Source: Zychaea mexicana
Taxonomy: Eukaryota; Mucoromycota; Mucoromycetes; Mucorales; Lichtheimiaceae
DNA: 53,671 nt
NCBI RefSeq assembly: GCF_025766255.1
Contig: NW_026516865.1
Location: forward strand, 1-53,671
Reading direction: 5' to 3'
The notes below the pieces were generated by a model, which did not search any database, was not told the DNA's origin, and was given only the letters and a program-made list of their open reading frames with translations. This document shows, piece by piece, positions 1 through 10,744 of the stretch; positions within the stretch are counted from its first letter, which is position 1; every line of letters starts with the position of its first letter. Position numbers and translations under genes: made by a program.

Positions 1-1805
1 TTAATGTCTTGCTCTTTTTTTACTTCTATCAAAAACTACATCGTTCACGGATATCCATGTGATTTCAAATCTTGGTGGCAATCACGACCCAGTTCGCAAA
101 GGCAGATATCATCCTTCGGGAAATGTCGCCATGAAGACAATCATGAAAATTAAGATGACAGTTTCCTAAAACGTCAGATCGCTGCTATCGGTGCTTGCTG
201 GGTTGCGGTCTTTTCGTCCTTTCTCTGCTCAGCATGACAGAGCTTAGCACTAATTGACGGAAGAACGAGCTACTTCCGGATCTAAAGCATAGATGAATGC
301 TTTTACGGATCCTCCCTAACCGGATGTATGCTATCACATGCGCATCACCAAAGACGACTTCGATTGATTGGTATAATTTTTTTTATACAACTATACCACT
401 GATATACAGAGCGAAATAGATCAACAATATTTGAAGTTATCATATAATCAGCATTTGATAAGCTATGAGTATTTCTGCCTTAACAGGAACGGATGTAATG
501 GCATTACGGATAACGCTTATGCATAGGAGAAACAGTAAAAGACGACCCAGCCTGATACCATTACTAAAGATGCTGTCCCTGGTTTGATATCTTCAGATGC
601 ACACTTAATGAGGGGGTGGATGACATCGGCGGGGTCAATTTATAGGAAGAATGCACAAAAGAAAAATTACTGGGAGAAAAAGCAAGTGCACACTTCTTGA
701 TATTTGACACTGCTACTTTCAAAAAACGATTTCTAACAATTCAGGTTGAACGGAATGTACGCGATCAAAGGTACAGCATCAAAAGCAGGGATAATTTTAC
801 TACAAGCGAATGAACGAGTGACAGAAAATTGCGGAAGTGAAGGGAAAGCTCAGAGTTATTTTTTTCTTTCAATATAGTTGCCATTGCCTGTGCGCCATAA
901 TGTCTTGAACGATTTCCGACCTAAGCGATTGAAAGAGTGGACAATTTGCTGACACGACCCTTTCCAAGCAGCAGCGGAATAAGATAAAATAAAGCAGCTT
1001 TATAAGCTGTATAGCAGAAGAGATAGAGGAAAGTGCGGCTTTTACTCGGTTGGCTTTTTGCATACAGAACAACTGATAAAAGTGTTATGTCGTTTCCACA
1101 GAGATCGCAAAAGCATTGACGAACACAGTGTTGGGAACGTGGAAGGATGCACTTGTTAAACGCGACGGCATTAATAAAGCGAAAGGAAAAGCTAAAAACA
1201 AGCAGTTTACCATGTTGCTTTAAAGTATAGTATGATTTAAATCTCAAGGATGCCTATGGAGTACAATGCCACTGCCGGCGCCGCTCTATTTACTACGACC
1301 AATGCATGAGGGCAACGACGATTCGTGTTTTACTTCTTCATATGAAGAGCATAGGGAATGGAAAGAGGATTATCAACTATCAGCAAGTATTGAGTGTCTA
1401 TCCTATGGAGTAAGTGAATGCACACAATTTTATACTGTATAATATATGTATGTGTTTGTATGTGTCTTTGTGTGTATAGTATTGCCTTCAGTTTGGCTAG
1501 TAGTGTGCGGTGTATTTGAAACGAGGCAGTTACAAGCTGCTGCTTCCCTTTTTTTCACCTATCCCTCAACAATAGGCACGTCGAGTTTATGAATCCCTCT
1601 ACAATTGCCATATATTGCATTCCTTTAGGCATTAGCTACAACGACTTTATAATAAACCAAGACTTTGATTATAAACGACTACCTTTAAACCTTTTATTAT
1701 ATGTAGTATATAAAAATGCATAAATTCTGTTCCCCCTATTCTTCCCTTCAGTTTCGCACTTTCTTTCGCATTCCTTAACAATCTACCAATTACAAAGCTA
1801 ACCAT
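1..1805. other. No supportable gene
   Basis: I see no convincing gene here. The open frames around 869-1247 on the minus strand are short, overlap each other and show no recognisable motif. There is a TG-rich simple stretch near 1440-1485. The segment may be the interior of the hAT-like element whose right end lies at 1995, but I could not find the matching left end, so this is uncertain. Confidence 0.4.
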
Positions 1806-1995
1806 GGGAATTGCAATGGAAATAAAACGGATCAAACGGATCAATCCGGAATGGCACCTTCCAATCCGTTTTGAATCCGGATCGCTCAAGCTCAATCTGA
1901 ATCCGATCTGATCCGTAAAAGCCCTCGCTCGAATCCGGTTTCTCCTCATTCGAAACGAAACGGATCGACGAATCCGGATTCGATGCCGATCCCTA
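1806..1995. repeat. Right end of a hAT-like element, left end not found
   Basis: About 190 bp of imperfect short repeats built on CGGATC and AATCCGG, ending in GATCCCTA directly against CK1 sequence (AGCAGGAGCATG). The terminal CCCTA and the subterminal repeats resemble the two complete hAT-type elements in this window. No matching TAGGG start preceded by an 8-bp target duplication was found upstream, so the left end may lie outside the window or be lost. The insertion removes the first part of CK1 copy 1. Confidence 0.5.
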
Positions 1996-2260
1996 AGCAG
2001 GAGCATGAGGCCAACTGTATCTTGGTGAGTAACGAATAGATGCATGAATGATCAAAATTCTGAATAGTCACACTTAATTTTGTACTTGAAGCTGTGGATA
2101 CCGTAGAGTCCAAGCTTGTCGCTGCCAAAGTAGAAGCTAAAGAGAAGAGCTTGCTTTTGTACTGCGAGTATCGATGCTATGAAAATCCTGTTGCGAGGGG
2201 GACCTGCCAAGCACCCAAGCTGTTGTACTTTGGTACTCAAGGCAACTATAACGCTCTAGT

Positions 2261-3276
2261 TAGGGATCCGTATCAGAACCGTAGAACCGGAACCGAACCG
2301 AACCGAAACCGAGAAAATACGGTTCGGTTCCTGTCAAGAACCGAACCGGAACCGAACCGGTTCTGTATAGGTAGAACCGAAGAACCGAGAGGCAGAAGAT
2401 TGCAATCAGCGATTTTGGTAATTAGTATAAAGTAGGCTATAATGGAAGTTACGAACAATGTTATTCCGAAAAAACCACGAAGTAGTGTATTTGCAAGCCA
2501 TACTTTATTGAAAAACTTAGCAAAACCTGCAAAAGCAGAAGGGAGGGAAAAATAGTAAAGAAGAGAAGAGAAAAAACACTTCTTCTGATGGCAGCTTGCT
2601 TTCTCCGCCCATGACGCGCATTATTACTTGCTCCTCTACTTTGCTACCCACAATGCCTTTTTCTCTATGACGTACTACTTTACTAGATTTATCATGGCTT
2701 CTCGATCAGTTTTATCAAGTTTGTGCATTCCATTTGAGATTGCGCATTCTGGGGCTCATAACAGAATTATCTTACCCATTCACCCTTTGCCTTTTATGAG
2801 ACACTATACACTATACACACGTAGAGACACAGCAGCTGTATGTACTGCCGGTTGTGGTTCAATTCCTCCAATGTTACGATAACATATTGTACTAGTAATA
2901 CTAAGTCGCTCTAAGTAAGTACTATAAGCTCCACTTTTTTTTGTAAAAACTGTGCTTCAATCTTTTAACCATGCAATGACCCACATCGTATGAGAATGTT
3001 TACATTCTGTTTCTCTTATTCATTTTGAGATCGCTGTTCAATGTACAATAATAAACTATTCTTTTTTTACTGCAGTATTCAAGTATACCGCGACATTTGA
3101 ACACACACATCAGCTTTCATTTAAAGATACCGAATCTTGCCTTTTTTATATACATGATGGGTTCGGTTCTTCGGTTCTACGGTTCTCGTCGGTTCTAGTC
3201 GGTTCGGTTCTTGCTTTAGACGGTTCGGTTCGGTTCCCTTTAAGAACCGAACCGAACCGAACCGTGCGGATCCCTA
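2261..3276. mobile_element. hAT-type non-autonomous element (1016 bp)
   Basis: Begins TAGGGATCCG and ends CGGATCCCTA, flanked by a perfect 8-bp direct repeat GCTCTAGT (2253-2260 and 3277-3284). Joining the flanks restores the CK1 exon seen uninterrupted in copies 2 and 3. Both ends carry arrays of GAACCG/CGGTTC units of about 100 bp. The interior (about 2400-3140) is AT-rich and has no recognisable transposase. TIR form and target duplication length fit the hAT superfamily. Confidence 0.9.
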
Positions 3277-3744
3277 GCTCTAGTTATGGATTTGATGGGT
3301 CGTAAGTACACTACATGAGCATCATAAACTGTAAAGAGAAAAAAAGACATACGCTGAACAACAACTCCCTGCTTCTAGCCTCTCTTGAAAGTCTCTTTGA
3401 GATGTGCGACAAGCTGTTTTCCCTACAAACAGTTAGTATTTTGGGCTTGCAGTTGGTAAAGTATTGTAGATTATGTTTATTTGATATGGGCAGTTCACAA
3501 TTGAAATAGACGACTAATATATTGACATTGGAAATTTAGTTGCGGCGGCTGGAGTTCATTCATTCGAAGGACATCCTGCATCGCGACCTGGAGAACATCT
3601 CATAGTATGATGATTACAAAATAATTGCACAATTTTCTTTATTTATAATATTTTTACAAGTTCGGAGTTTTTAATCATACATACTAAAATTTCTTATTTA
3701 ATACAAAATTGAATTTTTATTAATTTATAAAAATTACTTTTAAA

Positions 3745-4224
3745 ATGGTTGCTCTCAATAATTATCTTCCCATCAATCATATACAATTATGCACAAATCT
3801 ATGCAATGAGATGGATACTTTTATACAGGCTGAATTTGACTATATCAATAAAAACAATATAATCACAAAAATACAAGAAAAAATCAATAAAAAAATAAAA
3901 GAATTGTTCTCATCAGACCATTTTCTATATCTTTCTATGTATAATGGCTTTTGTACTCATAAGTTTAAACGAGGAAAGAATAATAGGAAATTTTGTGGGA
4001 AAAAAATAACAGAAAAGGGTAATAAAAATAAATATGTTTGCAGAAAACATAATCCAGATTATGTTCATGAAAAGAGAAAGATAATTGAAGAAAAAGGTGA
4101 AAATATTATACAACAGATAGATATACAACAAGTAGATAATCTTATTATAAATAAGAAAAAAAAAGAAAAAAAAAAGAAAACCTATAAAGATAACTATAGG
4201 CAATCCTTTCTTCCTTTGTTTTAA
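3745..4224 (+). CDS. Cys/His-rich ORF-A of Harbinger-like element, copy 1
   Basis: A 159-residue protein starting MVALNNYLPINHIQLC. The N-terminal half is probably helical (NLCNEMDTFIQAEFDYI). It is followed by a cluster of possible metal ligands, GFCTHKFKRGK, then FCGKKI, then YVCRKHNPDY, and a lysine-rich tail. I do not recognise the family. The CxH...C...CxxH spacing suggests a small zinc-binding DNA-binding protein, and the two-gene layout makes a transposition accessory role plausible, like the Myb-like ORF of classical PIF/Harbinger elements. Homologues lie at 25356-25850, 30760-31250 and 33987-34460; in copy 2 the C-terminus reads on to a conserved FNNVLP, so this copy may be frameshifted in its poly-A/lysine tract. 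The ORF ends about 27 bp from the end of the opposing gene. Confidence 0.6.
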   Translation: MVALNNYLPINHIQLCTNLCNEMDTFIQAEFDYINKNNIITKIQEKINKKIKELFSSDHFLYLSMYNGFCTHKFKRGKNNRKFCGKKITEKGNKNKYVCRKHNPDYVHEKRKIIEEKGENIIQQIDIQQVDNLIINKKKKEKKKKTYKDNYRQSFLPLF

Positions 4225-4250
4225 TAATGTTTTACCTTAAGTATTTAATA

Positions 4251-4912
4251 TTATATGTGAAGATGATGTTCTAAAACATATTCATTTAACAACTCCTTTT
4301 CATTAAATTTGTTAATATGCAACCAGCTATTATCTATTGATGGATAGTTTTTCTATTTTACAAAAAAGATACATTCATTATATTCGACTTTATGGTCAAT
4401 TATGCTTTCTATTTTATATTTTCATTTTCTATATTTCTAACTTTATTAATATCAACAAGTTTTTTCTTTCCTTTCCCTTTACCTCTTCTTTTCTTTTCAT
4501 TAAATTTAGGAATATCGTCTTTACTACTATTATTATCTTCATTATCATTTTCACTGACTTCATCATTAATATTTATATTATCATCTATATCAAATTCAAA
4601 AATTGTTCTTGTAATTTAATCATTTCATCTTTTTTTAATGCAGCTTCACTTGAATTACTGATAACGATATCAACTAATTTAGCTTCAAATGGAAATTCAA
4701 AATCATCTGATTCCCATAGCTTATGATGTGCTTGTGTATTTATATTAAACTTATCACAAAACTTCTTAAATATTTTTAATATGTTTTATTTCTGTACAAT
4801 GTTTTTAATTATGATTTATAATAGGCCAATTATATTCTAGAAATTTCCAATTATTTACAATAATTTTATTAACTTCATTATTTATTTTTTGATTTAAATC
4901 TTGCTGGTTCAT
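4251..4912 (-). pseudogene. DDE/chromodomain transposase remnant (ORF-B), copy 1
   Basis: Read on the minus strand it starts MNQQDLNQKINNEVNK, continues with NWPIINHN and then jumps to the region just before the chromodomain (HHKLWESDDFEFPFEAKL, then an acidic and a lysine-rich linker) and to degenerate chromodomain residues before the stop at 4251. The whole DDE catalytic core present at 26793-27603 and 40908-42508 is missing. The same deletion occurs in the CK1-inserted copies 2 and 3. Stops and frame changes interrupt what remains. Confidence 0.75.
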
Positions 4913-6249
4913 TATACAATTTATATTTTTTATAAATATAAAATTCAATTTTATATTTAATTAAAAGTAATTTGTAATCATGAGAAATTTTTGTAACTCT
5001 TAATTTTTATGAAATATTACAACTAGGATACATACCCCCATTAAGCCTGACAATACTGTCATAGGGGTGGACGGTGATGAGAACAAGGTTTACCTTATTG
5101 ATTTTGGGCTATCAAAAAGGTTTATGGTTAGTGGAAAACATGTTGCTTGGAGGGAAGGTCTTCAGTTTGTCAGCACACCACTATTCTTAAGCATTGACGC
5201 CGACAATGGAGAGGGTAAGAAAGACGTTATAATTAAAGGTAACAGTAATATGTATCTGGGTAAATGTTTATACTCATAAATTGTGTAACCTGTTACCTAA
5301 TATAGTAATTGTGCTTTAAATACATATCTATATATAGATAACATTTGTGTAACCAATGAATAAAAGTATTTTAGAATATAAAATTGTATATAAAAAACAT
5401 ATATTAATATTAGGAATGTATGTATATATGTATATAAATAACGTTATTCTAAGTCAAGTTGCAGCAACAATTTTTGACTGTTATTTGTTATCTATTTTGT
5501 TTCTACCACTGACAATCTCACTTGTGTTGATATAGAACAATCGGTCCGCAGTGACCTAGAGGCTTTAGGCTATGTCTTGTTGTATCTCACGACGAGAACG
5601 CTGCCATGGTATGGCTTGTCTGTAGAAAAGTTGATGAAGAAGAAGGAGCAACTCGGGGACGATGTAAACACTATGTACAAAGGTGCTCCTACTGCCCTTG
5701 CTGAGTACTTTGCATATCTGTTTGAGCTTGACTTTGGCCAAAAGCTAGTGTACAGAAACCTTTCCTAGTATGTGGCACAGATGGCATCCAAGGACGAAAA
5801 AAAATGAGCAACAGCACGAGTTTAAATGGCTGGTATGTTTCAACTCGTCTTTCAGTCTTATTTTGTTCTTATGTTCCACATTTGGAGCCGAACGTATATG
5901 TAACAATCCACTCATTAACATTCTTATGATTTTTATTAGTCAAAGTCACAGTACGAAAGCACTCTGCAAAAGCTGGCTAACGTTCCCCCGCCTCCTTATG
6001 AGACAATCACAGCATCTGCACCGGCATCGGGACAATTAATATTAGAGAAAGAAATCAAAGAAAAACGTGTTTATATAAATTAGTGGGGGTAATGGGTTTA
6101 ACACGAAACAGTTATTTACATATCCTCCTCTAGAAGGAAAGAAAAGGATCTTATTCAGACATACCTTTTTGAGGTGGATTCTATAAGTATCATTATTTAA
6201 TGAGAAACTTAATGTCTTTATTTTTCATAAAAATAGTGTTATTTAATTA

Positions 6250-6346
6250 ATGCTATCTAATTTTATTAATTTTTTAAAAAAATGTTTACAAAAATGTCTT
6301 TAAAAATTTTAGCGATCGCCCTATTCCCCCTTCGTATCCTGCGATT
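6250..6346 (+). promoter_or_regulatory. Shared leader repeat, copy a (candidate plasmid promoter/leader)
   Basis: Starts ATGCTATCTAATT and includes TTAAAAAAATGTTTACAAA and TTTAGCGATCGCCCTATT, then CCCTTCG. A diverged copy heads the RNA polymerase gene at about 7617-7715. The GC-rich CGATCGCCC core is conspicuous in an AT-rich region. Conservation in front of both plasmid genes suggests a shared transcription or translation signal; this is inference. Confidence 0.4.
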
Positions 6347-7193
6347 AACTTTAAACTTAGTTTGGGTTATATCTAGTTATTGGTTTAAAATACTTATTTA
6401 TGGATGTAATAGATTATTACAAACTTATTATTCTTTATTACAGAATAATATTCTATCCATTATTAAGTTTATTAAACATAAGTATTACTATTCTATAGAT
6501 AAGAATCATTTTAGATTTGCATCTGTATTTTTAATTCCTAATATTCTGGTTGTTTCTATTCATCTTTATTTTATAGAATTTATTTACTTCTTAAATGATA
6601 ATCTTTCTAACATTTTTACAGGCTCTTTAGGTTTAGTATTACTAGGTTTATTAATTTATATAAGTTCTGCCCCTAATTCATCTAATACAAATCCTTCATC
6701 AAAAAATACTTTTAATGTTAATTTTGGAGATGGAGGAGCAGGGTCAAATAATCATCCATCAAATAGTAATTCTAATAATGATAAACTAATTACTTCTCCT
6801 GGAGTTGCTGCAGGAATTCTTTCTGGAACAACAATAACTGCTGCAGTTAAAATTGCAAAAACAAATCCTAGAAATGGATTGTTTTTAGGTGTTGTTGGTA
6901 CTATTGGTGGTTTTACTACTTATAGATTAGGTGAAATGATGAATCATAACTATGAAGAAAGAAAAAAAATAAGAGAAATGTGTGAAAGAATGTATGATCA
7001 CTCTAATGAAAGATCTGGTAGTCCTCTACCAGATGGAAACTTCAAAATTAATTCTCTAAATGAAAATAGTAATAATTTTGTAGAATTAATTTCAAAATTC
7101 ATTGAAAATCCACAAGACATATTTAATTTATTAAATGAATATTTTAGAGGTAGTGATGGAAATCCTACTTGTATTTTAATTTTATGTATTTGA
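6282..7193 (+). CDS. Plasmid membrane protein ORF1, copy 1
   Basis: A 303-residue ORF of unknown function. The N-terminal about 135 residues are hydrophobic with several probable membrane segments (IAIALFPLRIL, LVWVISSYWF, SVFLIPNILVVSIHLYF, GSLGLVLLGLLIYI). A low-complexity Ser/Asn/Gly linker follows, then an Ala/Gly-rich segment (SPGVAAGILSGTTITAAV) and a charged tail (NYEERKKIREMCERMYD). The start is the ATG after the poly-A stretch in the shared leader. The frame ends at a TGA, and an overlapping second frame (about 7175-7479) continues with strongly hydrophobic sequence, so the original protein may have been longer and this could be a frameshift shared by all copies. Location in a mitochondrial membrane is inferred. 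Confidence 0.6.
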   Translation: MFTKMSLKILAIALFPLRILRLTLNLVWVISSYWFKILIYGCNRLLQTYYSLLQNNILSIIKFIKHKYYYSIDKNHFRFASVFLIPNILVVSIHLYFIEFIYFLNDNLSNIFTGSLGLVLLGLLIYISSAPNSSNTNPSSKNTFNVNFGDGGAGSNNHPSNSNSNNDKLITSPGVAAGILSGTTITAAVKIAKTNPRNGLFLGVVGTIGGFTTYRLGEMMNHNYEERKKIREMCERMYDHSNERSGSPLPDGNFKINSLNENSNNFVELISKFIENPQDIFNLLNEYFRGSDGNPTCILILCI

Positions 7194-7242
7194 TCTATGT
7201 ACATTTATTAGAATTCTTGGTTGTTTCTTTTTAATTATAGGT

Positions 7243-7479
7243 ATGTTAAGTAAACTAATTAAAATTGAAGAACGAGAATTTATTATGAATAGACCTTTAT
7301 TATATAAATTAGTTTGCCTTATTATTTCATTAAGAGATTGAAATAATTTTGTATTATTAATAATTATGTTATTATGTCATATTGGAATTTTAGTTATTTG
7401 CTATTACTTGAATGAATCATTCTGGGTTGATGATTCATATAAAAGATTATTATTATTATTCTATAATAATAATAAATAA
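7243..7479 (+). pseudogene. Hydrophobic continuation frame (ORF1b) with in-frame TGA
   Basis: Reads MLSKLIKIEEREFI, then NRPLLYKLVCLIISLRD, a TGA at about 7339, then NNFVLLIIMLLCHIGILVI and a tail ending LLLLFYNNNK. Upstream of the ATG the same frame stays hydrophobic (ILGCFFLIIG). Reading TGA as Trp (fungal mitochondrial code) keeps it open; equally it could be a TGG-to-TGA change. Either way it would not be expressed in full under the nuclear code. Confidence 0.45.
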
Positions 7480-7616
7480 TCTCCCATGATATCAATATTT
7501 GTTATTATTATTTTATAAAATTCTCCCCCAGAACCTTGATTTATGCCTTCTCGTGGTAGTACTGTAAGTAGAGATAATTAATCTTGAAACTAAATAAATC
7601 ATTACTTAAAAATTAG

Positions 7617-7715
7617 ATGCTATCTAATTACTTACTTACTTTTAAAAATATGATGTTTACAAACTTATTCTATATTTTTAGCGATTGCCCTATTTTCCCT
7701 TCGGATACCTACGAT
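7617..7715 (+). promoter_or_regulatory. Shared leader repeat, copy b
   Basis: Matches 6250-6346 at ATGCTATCTAATT, ATGTTTACAAA and TTTTTAGCGATTGCCCTATT, then TCCCTTCGG. It overlaps the presumed start of the polymerase, so the first residues of that ORF may really be leader. Also present in copies 2 and 3. Confidence 0.4.
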
Positions 7716-8495
7716 TTAAACTCTTTTACAGAGCTTATTTCAAGTTACATCAGGATTAAAACACCTGATGGTTTAATTACTAGTATTATCTGGATTAATA
7801 CTCCGGATAATTTACTTTTAGCTTTATTACCTTCAGTGGTATATATAAATAAAAACCCTTCAGAAAATAATATTTTAAATTCAACTTTTAATGATTTAAA
7901 AGATTTTTCTCTTACAAATGAAAATTCTAGTGGTTATATTACTATTAAAGAAATTTTATCAAATGATACTTTATCTCTTAAAGAAAAAAAATTAAATTTA
8001 GAAGAAAAATTACATTCTTCATGGTTGAAAAAACTAGAAAAAATGAGTAAGTCTAAGGATTTCTTAAATACAAATCCTAGGTTTAGAATATTTTTAAATA
8101 ACTATAAGTTGTTAGAAGATGACTTAAAAATGTATTCTGAAAATGAAAGATATATTAGAAATAAAAAATGTATTTTGAAAATGAAAGAAATAGATAAATC
8201 CTTGATGCTGTTCTTAATTTTAAGTTTGTTAATCCCCTTTATTATGAAATATGAAGATAATAAAGAACAATCAGTTACTACTTTATTTCATAGATTAGGA
8301 AAAACTTTATATAAAGGATGTTTATATCAGAAATATATTAAAGAAGTTGATGATAAATCTAAGGATATTGTAACTTTTAATTTATATTTGAAGAATTTTA
8401 CAATGAATGAAGAGAATTTTATTAATATTGATGGTACTGTTATTAGTTATTTGGATATGAAAAGTGATCTTTTTAATATCTTAGAGCGATATGAT

Positions 8496-9422
8496 TAGGG
8501 GTCGCAATCTGACCCGCGGGTCAAAACCGACCCGCGGGTTGAGGACGGGTCAACGGGTCGGGTTGATGCTGTTCTGACCCGCGGGTCAACCCGTCTAACC
8601 CTTGACCCGACCCGTTGACCCGTTGTGACCCGTGTATACATATGATATCTATGAGGTACTTGTATTCAAGTAGTCAATCTTCTTGTTGGAAAGGATCATT
8701 ATATTAAAGATGTAGTTGTCAATATGTCTGCTATAGAACTGTAACATAAAACGTACTTATATTCTTTTTCATTGTGGGATCATATTTTATATTCAAAAGT
8801 GTAAGATAAGTAAGCTATAAGCAATATATGTAATAGTAGTAAAGAAGTAGCAAAGTATAGAAGCAGCAAAGTAAAGAAGTAGCAAAGTAAAGAAGTAGCA
8901 ATAGTACAATGAGAATAGACAATAGAGAGTGGCAGTGAGAGACGAGATTTGACAAAAGACGTAGAAGGAATTAAGAAAAGAGAAATGAAAGAAGAAGGAA
9001 GAAATGAAAAGAAAAGGGAAAAGGGAAAAGGATTAGGGGCATTTAAAGGAAGTCGATTTTTAACCACACTTTAACCATTATGCTTTCTTTAATGCATGTG
9101 AGCGCAAACGATTTCTTTTGTTATGGCACAAACCCTTTACCTTTAAGAATAATCACACAAAACGTAGATATTGCTAGCACTGCTAGGAATTTGCGTGCCA
9201 TCATCTTAGAGAGCTGTGTATATATGTAGTTTTGCACTTCCAGTGCTCAAGCTCAGGTTGATTGACACCTCCTTTGTCACCAAATCAAAATCAGTAGTGA
9301 CCCGTCAACCCGAGTTTTGACCCGTCGGGTTGAACGGGTCGGGTCGGGTCAGTGTTTTCTTGACCCGTGGGTCAACGGGTCAGACCCTTGACCCGACCCG
9401 ACCCGTCCAATTGCGACCCCTA
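8496..9422. mobile_element. hAT-type non-autonomous element (927 bp)
   Basis: Starts TAGGGGTCGCAATCTGACCC and ends ATTGCGACCCCTA. The perfect 8-bp target duplication GATATGAT lies at 8488-8495 and 9423-9430. The uninterrupted site is seen in polymerase copies 2 and 3. Both ends carry arrays of GACCCG/CGGGTC. The interior has a purine-rich stretch with about 18-bp repeats (AAAGAAGTAGCAAAGTA, about 8838-8900). No transposase was seen. Confidence 0.92.
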
Positions 9423-10744
9423 GATATGATATTAAAAGTAAAAAAACTCATAGAGAAATTATTCCTAGTTACTAATTGAAAAACTATATTAAATATTTAG
9501 GTATGATTGATGGTCATGAATTATCTATAGTATATCCACCTATTTATTGGGAACTAAATGATAACAAAGAATTTAAGATATATGGTGGATATATTACTAA
9601 TAATATTAAGAATTTTAATCCTTTAATTAGAAGTAAAAGATTTACTGAATCAAATATTAAACTTATAAATAAAATGTCAATAAAAATAGTTGATTATATG
9701 TCATCTATTGATTTCAATATTGATCTTAAAGTATTAGATTTTCTAATGAATCTACTACTTAATAATGATTTAATTATTAAAACATTACATAAGGAGACAG
9801 ATGAAATGAGTGAGATTATTAAAAAGAATAATAAAGGAAAAGAATTTGAAATTACAACTCATAATAGTAAATTCTTATATATTAATTCAATTTTAACTAT
9901 TACTAAACTTTATAGAGATGTTGAATAATTTTATTTTACTTTCTTTCTAGACTTGGAGAGGAAGAGTTTATTGCCAAGGGGGTGAAGTAAATTTCCAAGG
10001 TGGTGAATTAGCAAGATCATTATTGTTTTTTTAAAAAGGTAATGTATTATCTGAAAAAGAATTAAATTCATTAAAGGTTTATGGAGCAAATGCTTTTGGA
10101 TTAACTAAATTATCTATTACCAAAAGATTAGAATAGGTTGATCAACATTTTTCAGAAATCTTAGATTTAAATTCAAGATTATAGAGAAAAGCTGATGAAT
10201 CTATGTTATTTTTAGCTTGTTGTTTTGAGTTACAAGGTTATAATAAGGATCCATTGAGCTTTATTTCTAGATTACCAATTTATTTAGATGCAACATATAA
10301 TAGTGTGCAACATTTAGCTGCAATGATTTCCGATTTTGATCTAGCTAGTAAAGTAATTTAGTTGAATCTGATATGAAAGATGATCCTAATAATCTTTATA
10401 GTTCAATGTTAAATCCTATTAATGAAGAAATTAAGAAAATAGAGGAATGTGATCTAGAGTATACCAGATTAAAGGGTTTAGTATTAAATAGAAAGATTGT
10501 AAAAAGAAGTTTAATAACTATTTCATATAGAGTTAAGATTAAGAAAATTTATGATCAATTAATTCAAGATCATTTTTCTATATATAAAAAAACTGATGGG
10601 AAAATGTTTTATAAACTGAAAGATGAGAAAAAATTAACTTTAATTACAAGTAAAGAATTAATGTTATTAGCTAAAATTATTCATAAATCATTATATGTTG
10701 TACATCCTAAACTAAATGAATTATCTAACTATTTTAATCATCCA

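Larger units (their letters stand above)
3590..5039. mobile_element. Harbinger-like two-gene element, deleted, in CK1 copy 1
   Basis: AT-rich insert splitting the CK1 catalytic loop between HRD and IKPDN. It carries a forward Cys/His-rich ORF and, converging on it, a reverse transposase gene that has lost its DDE core. Exact ends are uncertain. In copy 3 the tetranucleotide ACAT flanks the insert and excision would restore HRDIKPDN. The same insert sits at the same site in all three copies, so it predates amplification. Confidence 0.75.
1996..6035 (+). pseudogene. Casein kinase 1-like pseudogene, copy 1
   Basis: Remains of a CK1-family serine/threonine kinase in about seven exons: end of the glycine-rich loop (1996-2024), VAVK-like region (from 2092, interrupted by a hAT element), PSLESLFEMC (3379-3455), the HRD segment (3540-3587), IKPDN plus DFGLSKR (5040-5214), EQSVRSDLEALGYVLLY and LPWYGL (5536-5832), and a proline-rich tail (from 5940). 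Introns are GT-AG and splice in frame; for example, exon 2 to exon 3 restores LMGPSLE, typical of CK1. Lesions: an in-frame TGA in the glycine loop (2006-2008), a TAG after the YRNLS segment, an extra A near 5810 and two inserted elements. The HRD and IKPDN parts are separated by a Harbinger-like insertion. The 5' end is replaced by a hAT-like end. Family assignment is strong; non-function is inferred. Confidence 0.85.

Noticed and set aside
869..1247. Overlapping minus-strand open frames of 67 and 108 residues
   Set aside because: No motif, no splice context, mutually overlapping frames; likely chance.
3925..4203. 92-residue hydrophobic minus-strand ORF opposite ORF-A (also 25464-25670, 34167-34373)
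   Set aside because: Antisense shadow of a lysine/asparagine-rich AT-rich gene; hydrophobicity follows from the complement of AAA/AAT codons.
4337..4726. Forward Phe/Ile-rich ORF that looks like a membrane protein
   Set aside because: It is the reverse complement of the acidic and basic linker of ORF-B, whose reading is conserved in four copies.
5215..5535. Long CK1 intron considered as another inserted element
   Set aside because: It begins GTAAGA and ends ATATAG, splices in frame to give GEEQSVRSDLEAL, and is shared by all copies; no inverted repeats or target duplication seen.
10040..10190. Stop codon reassignment (TAG or TAA read as sense) in the polymerase
   Set aside because: Other copies have CAA or TGG at several of the same sites and frameshifts are also present, so simple decay explains the stops.
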